Numbered from the stretch's first letter, positions 1 through 9,371 are shown. The stretch is DNA of 39,798 nucleotides from an uncultured Gammaproteobacteria bacterium (GCA_913050215.1 CAJXBG010000023.1:1-39798); one strand, 5' to 3'. Numbers and translations: made by a program. Notes: a model not told the origin generated them from the letters alone.

Positions 1-507
1 GTAGTGCGAAACTTAGAAGTAGCATACTTCTCTTGGAATGGCCTGTTGAAAAGACGTGTAATTAAAGTGGTTTATGGCATTTAATGCAAGGGTCGCTCGC
101 TCAACGGTCTTCAGCGACTGGTTTCGTCTGGCGTAATGAATGTTGTAGTGGTAGCGCGCACGCATTATGACAAACACGAGCAATTTGAAAGATCATGTCG
201 TGATGACCCGTGTAACATTCAGGCGAGGTCAAAGAAGGTTTTTTGATCGTGTGCCTCGGTGATAGCATTGCAGGTCCCGATCCAGCGTTTTGCCCAAACC
301 AAGAATGGAATTTTCTCGATTGTGCATCTAAAGCCAAAGTTACTGGAAATCGATGGGTTCACCGGTCCCTTGGACATCCTGCTCTTCAATTTCGCCTAAC
401 TTCATCGCTCGAAGGGTTCTCCGGTTCAAGTATCTAATTCTGACCGGACATAGCCAATGTCATGTTATCATCTCCCGCTTCCAACCGATTGACGATTAAG
501 GTTTAAA
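1..507. other. Non-coding stretch upstream of ibaG
   Basis: I see no convincing gene in these 507 bases. The short open frames on both strands (for example 101-337 minus and 243-437 plus) resemble no family I know and lack good ribosome binding sites. A small inverted repeat lies at 15-31 (arms AGAAGTA/TACTTCT). In many Gammaproteobacteria the mlaFEDCB lipid-transport operon sits directly upstream of ibaG. No STAS-like MlaB remnant could be read here. Confidence 0.5.
463..471 (+). promoter_or_regulatory. Possible extended -10 promoter for ibaG-murA
   Basis: TGTTATCAT fits an extended -10 element (TGn-TATCAT) about 37 nt before the ibaG start. No good -35 hexamer is visible at the right distance, so this is only a weak candidate. 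Confidence 0.25.
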
Positions 508-738
508 ATGGACGTAGATGAAATTCGAGGCCTGTTAGAAGCAGGGCTGGGCGAATGTGACGTTGCGATGCAAGCAGAGGGTAACAAGCTGGGACTCATG
601 TTGGTCTCCGAAGCCTTCAGCGGATTAAGTAGAGTAAAAAGACAGCAACTCGTTTACAGCTTTCTAAATGAAAAAATAAATTCTGGGGAAATCCATGCGG
701 TCAGCATGAAGTGCCTGACTCCGGAAGAAAACAACTAG
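508..738 (+). CDS. ibaG: BolA-family protein IbaG
   Basis: A 76-residue protein of the BolA/IbaG family. The family consists of small class II KH-like proteins that work with monothiol glutaredoxins in iron-sulfur cluster handling and acid stress. The family signature is clear: an F-x-G-x-S-R-V-K-x-Q-x-x-V-Y stretch in the middle (FSGLSRVKRQQLVY) and the late IHAVSMKCLTPEE segment with its conserved His. Its position 44 nt upstream of murA is the classic ibaG-murA arrangement. One oddity is that the usual H-F pair in the loop before the second strand is absent; the segment here reads EGNKLGLML. A Cys at about residue 17 lies nearby. The family assignment is secure, but the effect of the missing loop His is unknown. 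Confidence 0.93.
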   Translation: MDVDEIRGLLEAGLGECDVAMQAEGNKLGLMLVSEAFSGLSRVKRQQLVYSFLNEKINSGEIHAVSMKCLTPEENN

Positions 739-782
739 ACTAGCTATGCACAAAGTGCTGACTCAATATAGCCGAGGAATAA

Positions 783-2054
<1,272 letters not shown>

Positions 2055-2135
2055 ACGGGATACCGAGCGCCTGAGAGATGAGCGAAGCGTTCGCACGCTA
2101 AAGCGTCCTTCGTAAAAACAGGAATAGAAAATATC

Positions 2136-2771
2136 GTGAATCAAAATGTAACGTTAGCGGTCGCGAAGGGTGGCCGAATCCTGAGCGCCCAACTTGAATT
2201 GTTGGCCAAAATAGGTGTCGAGCCTTTGGATGATATGAAAACTTCCAGAAAGTTGATATTCGACACTAACCGGGAGAATTTACAATTGGTTTTGCTGCGT
2301 GGTGCAGATGTTGCAACTTATGTTGAGCACGGCATTGCTGATCTTGGCATGACAGGCAAAGATAGTTTGCTTGAACACGGTGAAGAAGGTTACTACCAGC
2401 CTCTGGATTTGAAAATTGGCCAGTGCAGCATCATGGTCGCAGGGTTAAGAGATGAGCCACCTTTACCCAGTAGACTGAAAATTGCGACCAAATATGAGAG
2501 AACCGCCAAACAGTTTTATGCTGAGAAAGGTATTCAGGTCGATGTAATTAAGCTCTATGGAGCGATGGAGTTGGCGCCTATCACGGGGTTAGCCCACCGC
2601 ATAGTTGACATTGTCGAAACTGGCAACACGTTAAAAGCAAATGGGCTTGTGACGCTGGAGCACATAACCGATATTTCTACCCAACTGATTGTCAATAAAG
2701 TGTCCATGAAAATGAAACACCGTAAAATGCAAAACATGATTGATGAGCTCTCAGCTGTGGTTGGTGAATGA
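2136..2771 (+). CDS. hisG: ATP phosphoribosyltransferase, short form HisG
   Basis: First enzyme of histidine biosynthesis, condensing ATP with PRPP. At 211 residues it is the short HisG_S form, which lacks the C-terminal regulatory domain and in known systems needs the HisZ subunit for activity and feedback control. No hisZ is in this window, so one is expected elsewhere. The N-terminal LAVAKGGRIL motif and the DIVETGNTLKANGL phosphate-binding stretch near residue 165 are typical. The start is GTG with a modest AGGAA upstream. The stop is followed after 3 nt by hisD, indicating co-transcription. Confidence 0.97.
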   Translation: MNQNVTLAVAKGGRILSAQLELLAKIGVEPLDDMKTSRKLIFDTNRENLQLVLLRGADVATYVEHGIADLGMTGKDSLLEHGEEGYYQPLDLKIGQCSIMVAGLRDEPPLPSRLKIATKYERTAKQFYAEKGIQVDVIKLYGAMELAPITGLAHRIVDIVETGNTLKANGLVTLEHITDISTQLIVNKVSMKMKHRKMQNMIDELSAVVGE

Positions 2772-2774
2772 CAA

Positions 2775-4106
2775 ATGGCGATACCTAAAAATTCGACGCC
2801 GCGGCGTCTATCAACTTCTTCGGCATCGTTTGCTGAGGAGTTTTCAGCCCTGCTATCCGTGCAGGAAGATAACCACGAGAATGTCCTGACCGATGTGCGT
2901 ACCATCCTCAAAAACGTAAAGGACAATGGTGACGCAGCACTACTCGAGTACAGCAATAAATTCGATGGTATGAGTGCCGAGACGTTCGCCGAACTGGAGA
3001 TAAGCAAGCAACAAATGGCCTCGGCCGTTGAGAGCATAGACCCGATTGTGCTTGAAGCACTTAGTCAGTCAATTGAGCGGGTTCGCAGTTATCACCAGAA
3101 ACAAAAAGAAGCTTATGGCAATCAGGTTGACTGGTCCTACGAAGATGAATTAGGCAATCAGCTTGGTCAGCTCGTTCGAGGAATGGAGCGGGTAGGTATT
3201 TACGCCCCGGGCGGAAAAGCGGCCTATCCCTCTTCAATTATCATGACGGCTGTTCCAGCAAGGGTCGCTGAGGTAGGTGAGCTTATTTTGACCGTCCCAA
3301 CGCCTGGAGGAGAAATCAATCCGTCTCTGTTGGCAACCGCCCACCTGTGTGGGGTTGATCGGCTGTTTACGATTGGTGGTGCCCAAGCGATTGGCGCGCT
3401 TGCCTATGGCACAGAGACTGTGCCCAGAGTCGATAAGATTGTGGGTCCGGGAAACATCTATGTCGCGACAGCTAAGTCTATTGTCTTTGGTGATGTGGGT
3501 ATTGATATGATCGCCGGTCCCTCGGAAATAGCCATTGTGGCCGATAGTAGTGTTGATCCGGAATGGTTGACGATGGATATGTTTGCTCAGGCGGAACACG
3601 ATGAGCTCGCGCAGTCAGTACTTATTTCTGCCGATAGCGTTTTACTTGATAACGTCGCGGCCCTGATTGAAGAAAGAATGTCTGTTATGGCGCGAGGCGA
3701 TATCATCAATAAGGCGATGACTGACCGCGGGGCGCTGATCCTTGTCAGATCAAATGAAGAGGCGTTGACTCTGATAAACCAGATGGCGCCCGAGCATCTT
3801 GAATTATGTCTCGAAGATCCTGACGAATTGCTGTCCGGTGTCCGAAATGCGGGCGCCGTATTTGTGGGTAAGCACACCGCGGAGGTGGTTGGCGATTATA
3901 GTGCGGGTCCAAGTCATGTGTTGCCAACGAGCGGTACCGCCAGATTTGCGTCGCCTCTTGGGGTCTACGACTTTCAGGTTCGAAGTTCTCTAGTCCGGTG
4001 TTCAAGAGAAGGTGCAATTCAGCTTAATCGAGCGGCATCGATCATCGCCCGGACCGAGGGTTTAGAAGCACATGCGCTATCAGCTGAATTGCGCGTGCAG
4101 GGTTAG
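2775..4106 (+). CDS. hisD: Histidinol dehydrogenase
   Basis: Catalyses the last two steps of histidine synthesis, the NAD- and zinc-dependent oxidation of histidinol to histidine. The length of 443 residues is normal. Family hallmarks are YAPGGKAAYPSS near residue 143, the IVGPGNIYVATAK segment, AGPSEIAIVAD, and AQAEHDELAQS containing the Glu-His pair used in catalysis and zinc binding. It starts 3 nt after hisG and is followed 8 nt later by zapE. In many pseudomonads hisC comes next, but it does not here. Confidence 0.98.
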   Translation: MAIPKNSTPRRLSTSSASFAEEFSALLSVQEDNHENVLTDVRTILKNVKDNGDAALLEYSNKFDGMSAETFAELEISKQQMASAVESIDPIVLEALSQSIERVRSYHQKQKEAYGNQVDWSYEDELGNQLGQLVRGMERVGIYAPGGKAAYPSSIIMTAVPARVAEVGELILTVPTPGGEINPSLLATAHLCGVDRLFTIGGAQAIGALAYGTETVPRVDKIVGPGNIYVATAKSIVFGDVGIDMIAGPSEIAIVADSSVDPEWLTMDMFAQAEHDELAQSVLISADSVLLDNVAALIEERMSVMARGDIINKAMTDRGALILVRSNEEALTLINQMAPEHLELCLEDPDELLSGVRNAGAVFVGKHTAEVVGDYSAGPSHVLPTSGTARFASPLGVYDFQVRSSLVRCSREGAIQLNRAASIIARTEGLEAHALSAELRVQG

Positions 4107-4114
4107 CTCGCTCA

Positions 4115-5200
4115 ATGGGACCTCTGGATCTTTATCAAGCAGCGGTATCGAGGGGCGACATACAGTCAGATGTTGCCCAGTTGCAGGCAATGGAACGTCT
4201 TCAGTCTCTGTATCTAGCATTAACCAAACAAGAAAATGAACCGGGGTTAATAGCGAAGCTATTTGCCAAACCAAAACGTGAATTGATCCCTGGGCTTTAT
4301 TTTTGGGGTGGTGTCGGTCGGGGCAAGACGTTCTTGATGGATCTTTTTTTTGATTCCTTGCCCTTTGAACAGAAATCGCGGATGCATTTCCATAGGTTCA
4401 TGCGGCATGTGCACCGTGCACTGACTGACCTTCAGGGAGAGGCAGACCCGCTGAGAGAGATAGCACTGGATTTTGCCGATAAAAATCGCGTGCTATGTTT
4501 TGATGAGTTTTTTGTCAGTGATATTACCGACGCGATGATCCTTGCCGGGCTGCTTGAAGTCTTGTTCAAGAATGGGGTAACGCTGGTTGCGACATCGAAC
4601 GTAGAGCCGGTGAATCTTTACGAAAACGGACTGCAGAGAAGCAAGTTTTTACCTGCTATCGCACTGATCGAGGTCAATACAGAAATATTGAACGTGGACT
4701 CGGGGACCGACTATCGACTCCGCGTGCTGGAATCTGCAGAGATTTATCATTATCCCCTAGATCGTCAAGCAGATGAGGTGTTACTCCAAAGCTTCAACTC
4801 GCTGTCCCCAGATGCAGGTAAGGCGGATATCGTGCTCGATATCGAAGGTCGAGAGATAAAGACGCGTTTCTGTGGCGACGGGGTGGTTTGGTTTGATTTT
4901 CCTGATATATGCGACGGCCCGCGAAGTCAGAATGATTACATTGAGATAGCGATGTTATATCAGACGGTGCTAGTGAGTAATCTGCCTTGCTTCACGGAGA
5001 AAAGCGAAAATGCGGCACGGCGGTTTATTAGTCTGGTCGATGAGTTTTATGACCACAGCGTAAAACTGATTATTTCCGCTGAATCGCCAATTCTTGAAAT
5101 TTATCAGGGGGAGCGGCTGAAATTTGAGTTCCAGAGAACTGAAAGCAGGCTTCAGGAGATGCAATCGAATGAATATCTGGGTAGAGAACACAAACCCTAG
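4115..5200 (+). CDS. zapE: Cell division AFG1-like ATPase ZapE
   Basis: AFG1/YhcM-family P-loop ATPase. In E. coli ZapE acts on the Z-ring during late constriction under stress. The 361-residue length fits. Walker A is GGVGRGKT at residues 65-72, and Walker B is in LCFDEFFVSD near residue 130. A sensor-like VATSNVEPVNLYENGLQR follows, with the family FLPAI stretch after it. It starts 8 nt after hisD with no clear Shine-Dalgarno, suggesting it is translated as part of the hisGD transcript. It precedes the rplM promoter, the usual proteobacterial order. Confidence 0.95.
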   Translation: MGPLDLYQAAVSRGDIQSDVAQLQAMERLQSLYLALTKQENEPGLIAKLFAKPKRELIPGLYFWGGVGRGKTFLMDLFFDSLPFEQKSRMHFHRFMRHVHRALTDLQGEADPLREIALDFADKNRVLCFDEFFVSDITDAMILAGLLEVLFKNGVTLVATSNVEPVNLYENGLQRSKFLPAIALIEVNTEILNVDSGTDYRLRVLESAEIYHYPLDRQADEVLLQSFNSLSPDAGKADIVLDIEGREIKTRFCGDGVVWFDFPDICDGPRSQNDYIEIAMLYQTVLVSNLPCFTEKSENAARRFISLVDEFYDHSVKLIISAESPILEIYQGERLKFEFQRTESRLQEMQSNEYLGREHKP

Positions 5201-5240
5201 CATCAACAATGACTTTGCGGAAAAAAACACGCCGAACGCT

Positions 5241-5269
5241 CTTGCGCGAGCCAAGGCTCTTCGGTAAGA
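5241..5269 (+). promoter_or_regulatory. Candidate rplM-rpsI promoter with GC-rich discriminator
   Basis: TTGCGC at 5241-5246 and TAAGAT at 5264-5269 are separated by 17 nt. They are followed directly by TCGCGC, a GC-rich discriminator as found at stringently controlled ribosomal promoters. Hexamer matches are moderate, so the call rests mainly on spacing, position and discriminator. Confidence 0.42.
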
Positions 5270-5288
5270 TTCGCGCTCCAAATTCCCC

Positions 5289-5322
5289 ACGCAAATGTAT
5301 CTTTGCACGCAGAATTTTGCGT
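5289..5322 (+). promoter_or_regulatory. Structured leader of the rplM-rpsI mRNA with competing stems
   Basis: Four short segments can pair in two ways. GCAAA 5291-5295 pairs with TTTGC 5302-5306, and ACGCA 5307-5311 with TGCGT 5318-5322. Alternatively ACGCAAA 5289-5295 pairs with TTTGCGT 5316-5322. In E. coli L13 represses its own operon through the mRNA leader, so this is a reasonable place for an equivalent control element. The pairings are seen in sequence; the function is inferred. Confidence 0.35.
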
Positions 5323-5350
5323 CACACATTATGTCGATAAGGGGTTAATA

Positions 5351-5383
5351 ATGACTACGGTTACACAATCGGTTACGCAATGA
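5351..5383 (+). CDS. Ten-codon leader ORF overlapping the rplM start
   Basis: A short ORF encoding [10 protein letters not shown]. It has a strong Shine-Dalgarno, AAGGGG at 5339-5344, six bases before its ATG. Its TGA stop overlaps the rplM ATG as ATGA (5380-5383). rplM itself has no recognisable ribosome binding site, since the bases ahead of its ATG are inside this ORF and read TCGGTTACGCA. This suggests rplM is translated by coupling or reinitiation from the leader ORF. The peptide has no similarity I recognise and may matter only as a translated sequence. It is too short to be supported by homology. Confidence 0.5.
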   Translation: MTTVTQSVTQ

Positions 5384-5811
5384 AAACTATCTCTGCTAAG
5401 AAAGAAACAGCTACCCATAGCTGGTATGTTATTGATGCTACAGACAAAGTTCTGGGTCGCATGGCAACTGAAATCGCCAACAGACTCAGAGGCAAGCATA
5501 AAGCTGAATACACCCCTCACGTTGATACTGGTGACTATATCGTCGTTATAAACGCCGAAAAGGTCCGCGTGACTGGAAAGAAAGAGACTGATAAGACGTA
5601 CTATCATCATACAGGGTACCCAGGCGGCATTAAGTCAATTACCTTTGATAAGTTGATGGACAAAGCGCCAGAGCGTGCGATTCAGTCGGCTGTGAAAGGT
5701 ATGATGCCTAAAAACAAGCTCAGCTATTCCATGCTGAACAAGCTAAAAGTTTACGCGGGTTCAGAACATCCGCATTCCGCTCAACAACCTCAAATGCTTG
5801 AGCTATCGTAA
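5380..5811 (+). CDS. rplM: 50S ribosomal protein L13
   Basis: Early-assembly protein of the large ribosomal subunit. The 143 residues match the family from the N-terminal [10 protein letters not shown] through [16 protein letters not shown], the [19 protein letters not shown] block, [10 protein letters not shown] and the terminal [16 protein letters not shown]. The family alignment fixes the start at 5380, although no Shine-Dalgarno precedes it; it overlaps the stop of a leader ORF. It forms the conserved two-gene operon with rpsI, which begins 12 nt downstream. Confidence 0.99.
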   Translation: MKTISAKKETATHSWYVIDATDKVLGRMATEIANRLRGKHKAEYTPHVDTGDYIVVINAEKVRVTGKKETDKTYYHHTGYPGGIKSITFDKLMDKAPERAIQSAVKGMMPKNKLSYSMLNKLKVYAGSEHPHSAQQPQMLELS

Positions 5812-5823
5812 AAAGGTTAAGTT

Positions 5824-6210
5824 ATGACGCAGTATTACGGAACAGGAAGAAGAAAGTCAGCGAAAGCCCGGGTTTTTATGACCGCAGGCGCAGGCAAAAT
5901 TGTTGTCAATAGCAAGCCTCTGGACGATTACTTCGGTCGTGAGACAGCGCGAATGATCGTTCGCCAGCCGCTTGAACTTGTTGAGTTGAAAGACAAATTT
6001 GACCTACACGTGACTGTACGTGGTGGTGGAGGCTTCGGCCAAGCCGGCGCTATTCGCCACGGCATAACCCGTGCCCTCATGGAATACGACGAAACATTAC
6101 GTCCATCTCTGCGTAAAGCCGGCTTTGTGAGCCGAGACGCGCGTGTGGTTGAGCGAAAGAAAGTGGGTTTACGTAAAGCGCGAAAGAAACCTCAGTTTTC
6201 CAAGCGTTAA
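5824..6210 (+). CDS. rpsI: 30S ribosomal protein S9
   Basis: Small-subunit protein whose C-terminal tail reaches the P-site tRNA. At 128 residues it is close to the usual 130. The N-terminal [16 protein letters not shown], central [19 protein letters not shown] and the invariant basic tail ending QFSKR are all present. AAAGG lies just upstream of the ATG. It is the last gene of the rplM-rpsI unit; a strong intrinsic terminator follows at 6297. Confidence 0.99.
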   Translation: MTQYYGTGRRKSAKARVFMTAGAGKIVVNSKPLDDYFGRETARMIVRQPLELVELKDKFDLHVTVRGGGGFGQAGAIRHGITRALMEYDETLRPSLRKAGFVSRDARVVERKKVGLRKARKKPQFSKR

Positions 6211-6296
6211 TCTGTCTGGCAGTTCTATTCGACTGCTTGATGAGGCGTAAAGCCGCGCGAGTCACCACTTTTGACTGAAAGTCAGAGTGGATCCTT

Positions 6297-6323
6297 AAAA
6301 GCCCTCTCCTGCAGAGGGCTTTT
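6297..6323 (+). terminator. Rho-independent terminator after rpsI
   Basis: A hairpin with seven strong pairs (GCCCTCT/AGAGGGC) around a CCTGC loop, extended by four A-T pairs: AAAA at 6297-6300 and TTTT at 6320-6323. This is a clear intrinsic terminator that closes the ribosomal protein operon. The A/T symmetry would also allow some function on the other strand. Confidence 0.9.
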
Positions 6324-6391
6324 GCGTGAAAAAGGGTGTGTAAAGCAACATTTTCGTTTGGTTATGTGGTAGTATTCGCTCGCTTTTTAGC

Positions 6392-6455
6392 TAGTCGCCA
6401 AAGGCCCTGAGAACCCCGGTTCTAGTGACGTTTAAGCGACTAAAGGGGGTTCCCT
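6392..6455 (+). promoter_or_regulatory. Structured 5' region of petABC
   Basis: Nested inverted repeats lie upstream of petA. The outer arms are TAGTCGC (6392-6398) and GCGACTA (6436-6442). They enclose the 14-nt palindrome AGAACCCCGGTTCT (6410-6423). A third small hairpin, AGGG-GGTT-CCCT, follows at 6444-6455. There is no U-tract, so this looks like a leader RNA structure or a protein site rather than a terminator. I could not place a convincing promoter; a TAGTAT at 6370 is the best -10 candidate. Confidence 0.4.
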
Positions 6456-6499
6456 AAATATGCTAATGAATAGTTTTAGAATTGGAGGTAGTGAACGTC

Positions 6500-7102
6500 G
6501 TGAGTAATGACGGCATGAACGTGGGGAGGCGCAATTTTTTGATTGGCGCAACCTCTGTAGTCGGATCAGCAGGTGTAGTTGGGGTCGCGGTACCCTTTCT
6601 TGGCTCCTGGAATCCTAGCGCAAAAGCATTGGCCGCAGGCGCGCCAATAAAAATTGATATCAGTAAGCTGGTACCGGGCGAAATTGTCGGTCCAATACCT
6701 GCTTGGCGAGACAAGCCAGTATTTGTTGTCAAACGTTCTGAAGAACAGCTGGCAAAATTGAATAGTCAGAACGACCGTCTGGCAGACCCTGATTCAGATG
6801 AAATAGCTCAACAACCTCAATATGCAAAGAATGAAACCCGGTCAATTCGTCCTGAGGTTCTTGTTCTGGTTGGCATATGTACTCACCTGAGTTGTTCGCC
6901 GAAATTCAGACCAGCGATAGCGCCTCAGGAATTTGATGCTGAGTGGGTCGGAGGATTCTATTGCCCGTGTCACGGTTCAAAGTTTGATCTTGCGGGCCGA
7001 GTATATTCAGGTGTGCCCGCGCCGACTAATCTGCCTGTCCCACCACATTATTACGAAAGTGAATCTGTCATTGTGATTGGAGAAGACGGAGGTACTGCAT
7101 AG
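6500..7102 (+). CDS. petA: Ubiquinol-cytochrome c reductase Rieske iron-sulfur subunit
   Basis: Rieske [2Fe-2S] subunit of the cytochrome bc1 complex, taking electrons from ubiquinol to cytochrome c1. The cluster motifs are CTHLSC and CPCHGS, each supplying one Cys and one His ligand plus a disulfide Cys. The N terminus has a twin-arginine type anchor (GRRNFLIG followed by a hydrophobic stretch). The start is taken as GTG at 6500, giving the family N terminus (M/V)SNDG, with GGAGG at 6484-6488 upstream. GTG 6491 and TTG 6482 are in frame but poorly spaced. The 200-residue length is normal. It overlaps petB by 1 nt (TAGTG). Confidence 0.97.
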   Translation: MSNDGMNVGRRNFLIGATSVVGSAGVVGVAVPFLGSWNPSAKALAAGAPIKIDISKLVPGEIVGPIPAWRDKPVFVVKRSEEQLAKLNSQNDRLADPDSDEIAQQPQYAKNETRSIRPEVLVLVGICTHLSCSPKFRPAIAPQEFDAEWVGGFYCPCHGSKFDLAGRVYSGVPAPTNLPVPPHYYESESVIVIGEDGGTA

Positions 7103-8361
7103 TGGCGACTATCGAACAGCAGTTTAAAAATGTCATGCAGTGGGTCGACGACAGATTACCTGTCACAGAGACTTACGAAAAGCATATGTCAAAGTACTAT
7201 GCGCCAAAGAATTTTGATTTTTGGTACATTTTTGGTGTTTTGGCGTTTGTTGTATTGGTCAACCAGTTGCTGACCGGCATCTGGTTAACAATGAGTTACG
7301 TGCCCACCGGCGAAGAAGCCTTTCGCTCGATTGAGTACATCATGCGAGATGTGGAGTATGGCTGGTTGCTTAGGTATATGCACTCGACCGGCGCCTCGGC
7401 GTTTTTCGTCGTTGTCTACCTGCATATGTTCAGGGGGCTAATGTATGGCTCCTATCAAAAGCCTCGTGAGCTAATTTGGGTTTTTGGTATGTTTATTTAT
7501 CTGGCTTTGATGGCCGAAGGGTTCTTCGGTTATCTGCTACCTTGGGGCAACATGTCCTACTGGGGAGCACAGGTGATTGTCTCTCTAGCGGGCGCTATTC
7601 CGGTCTACGGAGAAGAAATCGCGGTATGGGTTCGCGGTGACTTCAACATGTCTGGTGTCACTCTGAATAGATTCTTCGCATTGCATGTAGTGGCTGTGCC
7701 AATCGTACTGCTTGTGCTGGTTGTTCTGCACATACTTGCACTACACGAAGTGGGCTCAAACAACCCAGACGGGGTAGATATCAAAAAGAATCTGGATAAA
7801 GACGGCAAGCCTGTCGACGGCATTCCATTCCACCCCTATTACACGATTGGTCACGATTTGCCTGGAATTGTTTTGTTCCTGATCGTATTTTGCGCTGTGA
7901 TGTTCTTTTATCCCGATGGCGGTGGGTATCTGATCGAACATCCGAACTACACGCCGGCGGATCCTCTGAAGACGCCAGAGTTAATTGCCCCAGTTTGGTA
8001 CTACACACCGTTTTACTCGATGCTTCGAGCTGCGACGTTCCCGTTGTTTGGTATGACCGCGAAATTCTGGGGACTTGTAGTGATGGCGGGTGCAATAGCG
8101 ATCTTGTTTGCTGTGCCTTGGCTTGATAAGTCTCCTGTAAGGTCGATGCGTTACAAGGGTATTGCGAGTAAGTTAGCGCTCGCTTCATTTGTGATTTCAT
8201 TCTTTATACTAGGTTATCTTGGAACCGTCCATCCGACACCTGTTAAAACCTTACTGGCGCAAATCTGTACAATGATTTACTTCGCGTACTTCCTGTTGAT
8301 GCCCTGGTATACCAGTGTTGAGAAGACGAAGCCGGTGCCAGACAGGGTGACGATGAAATGA
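7102..8361 (+). CDS. petB: Cytochrome b subunit of the bc1 complex
   Basis: Membrane-embedded di-heme cytochrome b carrying the Qo and Qi quinone sites. It has 419 residues with about eight hydrophobic segments. The haem-helix region LLRYMHSTGASAFFVVVYLHMFR and the second His-bearing helix RFFALHVVAVPIVLL...LHILALHEVGSNNP are evident. The Qo-loop PEW-type motif reads PVWYYTP, PVW rather than the more common PEW, a variant seen in some bacteria. GTG start overlapping the petA stop; its own stop overlaps petC by ATGA. The three pet genes are clearly one operon. Confidence 0.98.
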   Translation: MATIEQQFKNVMQWVDDRLPVTETYEKHMSKYYAPKNFDFWYIFGVLAFVVLVNQLLTGIWLTMSYVPTGEEAFRSIEYIMRDVEYGWLLRYMHSTGASAFFVVVYLHMFRGLMYGSYQKPRELIWVFGMFIYLALMAEGFFGYLLPWGNMSYWGAQVIVSLAGAIPVYGEEIAVWVRGDFNMSGVTLNRFFALHVVAVPIVLLVLVVLHILALHEVGSNNPDGVDIKKNLDKDGKPVDGIPFHPYYTIGHDLPGIVLFLIVFCAVMFFYPDGGGYLIEHPNYTPADPLKTPELIAPVWYYTPFYSMLRAATFPLFGMTAKFWGLVVMAGAIAILFAVPWLDKSPVRSMRYKGIASKLALASFVISFFILGYLGTVHPTPVKTLLAQICTMIYFAYFLLMPWYTSVEKTKPVPDRVTMK

Positions 8362-9218
8362 TCAGACGACTACCTAACTTGAGAAAAAAAGTCATTGGGC
8401 TTGCCGTTCTAACGTGGGCCAGTTGCCTGTTTTCATTGTCATGCGTCGCCGCAGACGCAGGTTATCCATTGGACCATATAGAGCCGGACATACATGATCA
8501 GGCTTCTCTGCAGCGCGGGGCAAAAACCTATATGAACTACTGTATGGGTTGCCACTCTCTTGAGTATCAAAGATACAAGCGTACCGCTGAAGATCTCGGT
8601 ATTCCTGAAAACTTGATGTTGAAACATCTGGTGTTTGATCCAGATACCCGAATCGGCGATTTGATGACAAATACGATGAGCGCCGAAAGTTCGAGAAATT
8701 GGTTCGGGGCTTCACCGCCAGATCTGACGCTTCATAGTAATCTTAAAGGTGGGCCGGATTGGTTATATACCTATCTACGTACATTCTATCGTGATGATTC
8801 TCGCCCTTTTGGCATGAACAATCTGGTGTATGAGAATGTTGGTATGCCGCATGTCCTGCTTGATCTGCAGGGTATGCAGATCAAGACTTGCAAGCAAGTG
8901 CCTCAGGTCGCGCCGAACGGTGGTGATATGCGTGACCCGCTGACGAATGAATTCATTCGAGAGGAGGTTTGCGGTGAAGAACTGGTTCGCCGAGGCTACA
9001 GCCCATTAGAGAAGGTTGAGGGTACGGGTAGCTTGACGACCGCAGAATATGATCAGGTGATATATGACCTGGCTAACTTTATGTTCTACATTGGCGAACC
9101 AGCACGAATTGATCGAACGCGTATTGGTTGGTACGTCCTGTTGTTTCTGGCTTTCTTCTACGTGTTTACGTGGTTGTTAGGTCGGGAATATCACAAAGAG
9201 TTCCACAGAGAAAGCTAG
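8358..9218 (+). CDS. petC: Cytochrome c1 subunit of the bc1 complex
   Basis: Periplasmic haem c subunit that passes electrons from the Rieske protein to soluble cytochrome c. The single haem-binding motif CMGCH lies near residue 54 after an N-terminal signal sequence (LAVLTWASCLFSLSCVAADA). A single C-terminal transmembrane helix (WYVLLFLAFFYVFTWLLG) anchors the protein, followed by basic residues. A methionine axial-ligand region is plausible around NVGMPHVL. At 286 residues it is slightly longer than many bacterial c1 proteins. Starts in ATGA overlap with petB. Confidence 0.97.
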   Translation: MIRRLPNLRKKVIGLAVLTWASCLFSLSCVAADAGYPLDHIEPDIHDQASLQRGAKTYMNYCMGCHSLEYQRYKRTAEDLGIPENLMLKHLVFDPDTRIGDLMTNTMSAESSRNWFGASPPDLTLHSNLKGGPDWLYTYLRTFYRDDSRPFGMNNLVYENVGMPHVLLDLQGMQIKTCKQVPQVAPNGGDMRDPLTNEFIREEVCGEELVRRGYSPLEKVEGTGSLTTAEYDQVIYDLANFMFYIGEPARIDRTRIGWYVLLFLAFFYVFTWLLGREYHKEFHRES

Positions 9219-9239
9219 TCAGACTTTTTAGCCAGAGCG

Positions 9240-9299
9240 GTTAACCTGGACCCATCAGTAATGATGGGTTCGTTGCGAAAATGGGTTAACTTTATTTTT
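9240..9299 (+). terminator. Stem-loop and U-rich tail after petC (possible terminator)
   Basis: GTTAACC (9240-9246) can pair with GGTTAAC (9285-9291). Inside lies a perfect hairpin, ACCCATCA/TGATGGGT (9250-9257/9262-9269, loop GTAA). The outer stem is followed by TTTATTTTT. The shape resembles an intrinsic terminator, though the closing stem is far from the inner hairpin. It could equally be part of the sspA leader. Confidence 0.4.
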
Positions 9300-9343
9300 C
9301 ATCACGGAGTCGTGCCAAATTGCGGAATTGTGATGGGTTCGTT
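9262..9343 (+). repeat. 13-bp direct repeat in the sspA leader
   Basis: TGATGGGTTCGTT occurs at 9262-9274 and again, identically, at 9331-9343, 69 bp apart. The first eight bases of either copy are complementary to ACCCATCA at 9250-9257. The leader RNA could therefore form two mutually exclusive stems. Confidence 0.6.
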
Positions 9344-9371
9344 AGAAATATAACAATTGAGAGGTGAATAG

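Noticed and set aside
247-399. Fifty-codon open stretch that looks mildly protein-like, tested as a relic of mlaB
   Set aside because: No STAS motif, no good start or ribosome binding site, and no recognisable similarity in any frame.
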